Part shown: positions 61,831 to 64,000 of the stretch, piece after piece
How positions within the stretch are numbered: position 1 is the first letter of the stretch
Layout of the letters: every line of letters begins with the position of its first letter
Assembly: GCF_046630445.1 (NCBI RefSeq)
Contig: NC_092341.1
Location: forward strand, 260,761,001-260,825,000
Direction: 5' to 3'
From: Rutidosis leptorrhynchoides
Lineage: Eukaryota; Streptophyta; Magnoliopsida; Asterales; Asteraceae
DNA length: 64,000 bases
Program-made: the position numbers and the translations under genes
The notes under the pieces: generated by a model
What the model was told of the DNA's origin: nothing
What the model saw: only the letters and a program-made list of their open reading frames with translations
The model's database searches: none

Positions 61831-62408
61831 TGTATGCTCCCATCATATTTCATACCATTCCAAATTGGCGCCTATCAGAAGAGCTTGTGGTCATTTCAGT
61901 TGTAATTGCGAACAAGAGCATTACCAGGATCTACACTGATACAGGTAGTGAAGCAAATATTTTATATTTACATTGTTTCAGAGATTATCCGTTCAGCGTG
62001 AAGGATAGGCGTCGCTACACGAACTTGAAAATTGCTGGCATAACATGATAATCGATGAGGGCAGTTGGTAAGGTAAAAATAGATGTAACACTAGGAGCAC
62101 ACCCTCTAGTCCGCACAGAAATCGTGGACTTCACGGTTCTTGATAGAAAATCAAGATTCAATTCTTTGTTTGGAAGACGAACTCTTCGCAAATTTGGAGC
62201 AATTACTTCTACACCGCATGCAGAATTGCGATTTCCAACACCAAATGGTGTGGCAGCGATACGCTCTGAGTACGTTGGACCGGTAAGGGAGAGATCAGTT
62301 GTTTATGAAGCTCAAGGGAATTTTTTTAGAGAAGGACCGTCGAGGCAGTTATTTAACAGAAATGACGTGAATGGGTATTTCAAACAGCCAAAAGTATGGG
62401 AGCCTTAA
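61831..62408 (+). pseudogene. Element G protease region, broken
   Basis: Two plus-strand pieces. The first (to 62048) has VVISVVIANKSITRIYTDTG then SEANILYLHCF, the Tat-type aspartic protease active site (DTG). Tandem stops at 62046-62051 interrupt it. The second (62055-62408) continues GKVKIDVTLGAHPLVRTEIV, then SLFGRRTLRKFGAITSTPHA and FPTPNGVAAIR, the C-terminal half of the same domain. It ends with VWEP and a stop; no RT follows. Confidence 0.85.
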
Positions 62409-63485
62409 AGGCAAGACGCAACACGCTGCACGAAGAACATTATGTTAACATGAATTGTGCAGAACAGTTTGTTTACCATATTTTTTAATTTTCCTCAGTT
62501 CAGACAAAGCACAATACAATTTTTGTAATTTTCTGATTGGGATTGATCACCCCATGCGAAGATGTTGCACATAATGTTGTATGTGCGGCAAAGAAATATC
62601 AATAAAGTTTTATTTTTTCTCACGTAAAACGTTACGCGTTACGAATGTAGAACATAGCATTCATACCTACCCACATAGGGCAAGGCATTTTTATGCTCCC
62701 GATGGTAGAGGCTCTTGTGTCAACATTATAGACAAAAGGGATCGGCTAGCGTAAGTGTTTACTTCGCTATAGGGCACCGAGGAAAATAAAGATCTCTTAA
62801 TGTCATGACATACATAATAGTTTATCACAAATGTATAAATCCATTTATATACTGAAAGTAGAAAAATTTAACATAAAATACAAGTGTATTTTGTAAGCCG
62901 CAAAAAACATAAGCGCAACACGGTAAACGGAACACCACTCATTCTTCAAACAGAATACCTTTAAACAGATTTATCATTTTTTATGATAAATTATTCACAT
63001 AAAAGCACTATGATTGATTCATAATTTGCTTCAGAAATTGATTACAAGTTTTCAATACTTCTTTACAAAACAAACGCCCTCATGCAGAACAGAAAGCAGA
63101 TAGTGAATTGATATAACCAAAGCACACGTTTTGTTACTAAGTTGACAAGAAGCAAACATATAATTTTAATAAATTATATAAGTCATACCATACAAATAGC
63201 AGCAAATCTCAGTTTTAGTGTGTCATACAATGCCTTTTGGCGGACAGCGAATAACGAATGACCGATTAATTCATGAGTCATATCAAAAATCAGTTTAAGG
63301 CAAAAATCATTTCATATAATATGACATATGGAATCTAAGCTTTCCGTAGCTTGCAATGGTTAGACACATATATACTTTGGAGAACATAAAAAAGCATAAG
63401 AAATTTCAAAGAAACAGTAAAATATACAATTGTTTCAAACAAAAGAATTATGTATTGTTATTACAGACAGAATCTCAAAGTAATT
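62409..63485. other. Non-coding region of element G after protease
   Basis: No RT, RNase H or integrase motif in any frame. AAATATCAATAAAGTTT (about 62594) could be a plus-strand polyadenylation signal. Otherwise AT-rich. Confidence 0.5.
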
Positions 63486-64000
63486 TCAAATAGGAACTTC
63501 CAAGATATCCTTAACATCAACATCTTCTTTGCCACATATTTCTTTTAAGGTGACAATCTTCAGGGTAGACACTTCATTCATTGCCACCTGCAGTCTAGCA
63601 TCAGCATCTGGTTTGATATGTTTTGAAATTACATCTGGTAAGGGGTCAGGGAGACCAGCCTTCAAATCCACAAAATTTTTCTCAGCATTAGCAGCAGCAA
63701 CAACATTATCTTCTACCACTCGATTCTTTTCCTACAACATCTTTTCTAACTCCTCATTCTCTTTCAACAGTTTATCTTTCTCCTCCATAAACTTTTCTTT
63801 CTCTACCCTCTCTGTAACACATTTTGCTTCTACCAACTGAAACATTTCATCCTTCTTCTTTGCTGCATCCATTCCATCTTCAATTTCAAACTAGCATCCT
63901 GCAAGTCAACTTCCAGTTTCTTTATTTTGGTAGCATTATGAGCAGCATTGGAAATAATGGCCTTCTGAGCTTCTTGCATCTTAAGGTCGTGGATCACATG
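63486..64000 (-). pseudogene. Antisense coiled-coil ORF of element G, broken and cut by the window edge
   Basis: Minus strand. From the edge: HVIHDLKMQEAQKAIISNAA, HNATKIKKLEVDLQDASLKL, then a frameshift near 63890. In the next frame come DAAKKKDEMFQLVEA and EKFMEEKDKLLKENEELEKM, a stop at 63732-63734, and the last 77 codons from 63719 (VVEDNVVAAANAEKNF, VDLKAGLPDPLPDVISKHI, ...DILEVPI). Heptad-like Leu/Lys/Glu spacing indicates a coiled coil. Tat elements often carry an antisense extra ORF of the 'putative gypsy-type transposase' kind with such a coiled coil; this fits by position but is not proven. Confidence 0.55.

Overview
The window is nuclear DNA of a flowering plant, AT-rich and packed with nested LTR retrotransposons, with one intact intron-bearing cellular gene, a mitochondrial proline dehydrogenase (ProDH). 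The style of the Ty3/gypsy chromovirus (Del/Tekay-like) and Ty1/copia polyproteins suggests a eudicot, possibly Asteraceae. That taxonomic guess is from recollection, not from a search. No tRNA, rRNA, CRISPR or bacterial-type operon was seen.

Left block (1-26883). A minus-strand gypsy element, 'C', runs off the left edge. Its leader carries a plus-strand gypsy element, 'A' (3868-14667, duplicated target CACTA). Its 5' LTR carries a plus-strand copia element, 'D' (14962-23624, duplicated target GACAT). A and D have LTR pairs of equal length that differ at about 6/2684 and 2/1100 positions by eye, so both inserted recently. D has an intact 1341-aa polyprotein. A has two premature stops and C is badly decayed.

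Gene island (about 26.9-35.1 kb). A probable hAT-like, CGGTTCGG-rich remnant with a LINE 3' end is followed by ProDH (28615-31650, four exons, 519 aa). The gene has ACTCAT motifs near the presumed start site, a 5'-UTR hairpin and a 133-bp tandem repeat in intron 2. Several MITE-like elements lie downstream.

Right block (about 35.1-64 kb). A plus-strand Tat/Athila-like gypsy element, 'G', has been broken up by three gypsy insertions. 'E' (36214-43630, minus, internally deleted, target TAATG) is in its presumed LTR. 'B' (46115-59326, minus, 13.2 kb, target CATGG) is in its gag. 'F' (59471-61830, a solo LTR, target TGTAT) lies between gag and protease. G keeps gag and protease pieces and an antisense coiled-coil ORF, but no reverse transcriptase or integrase is visible.

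Main observation. Elements B and C belong to one family. Between the primer-binding site and gag they carry, in the sense direction, an acidic ORF ('ORF0') and then an F-box-protein ORF that resembles a captured host gene; it is intact in B (227 aa). Element A, from a related family, has a homologous ORF0 but no F-box ORF. The families also share a second copy of the polypurine-tract motif in front of gag, a palindrome in U3, and a hairpin about 45 nt from the LTR end. Relative ages by LTR divergence (by eye) are E oldest (about 3%), B intermediate (about 1-1.5%), and A and D youngest (about 0.2%).
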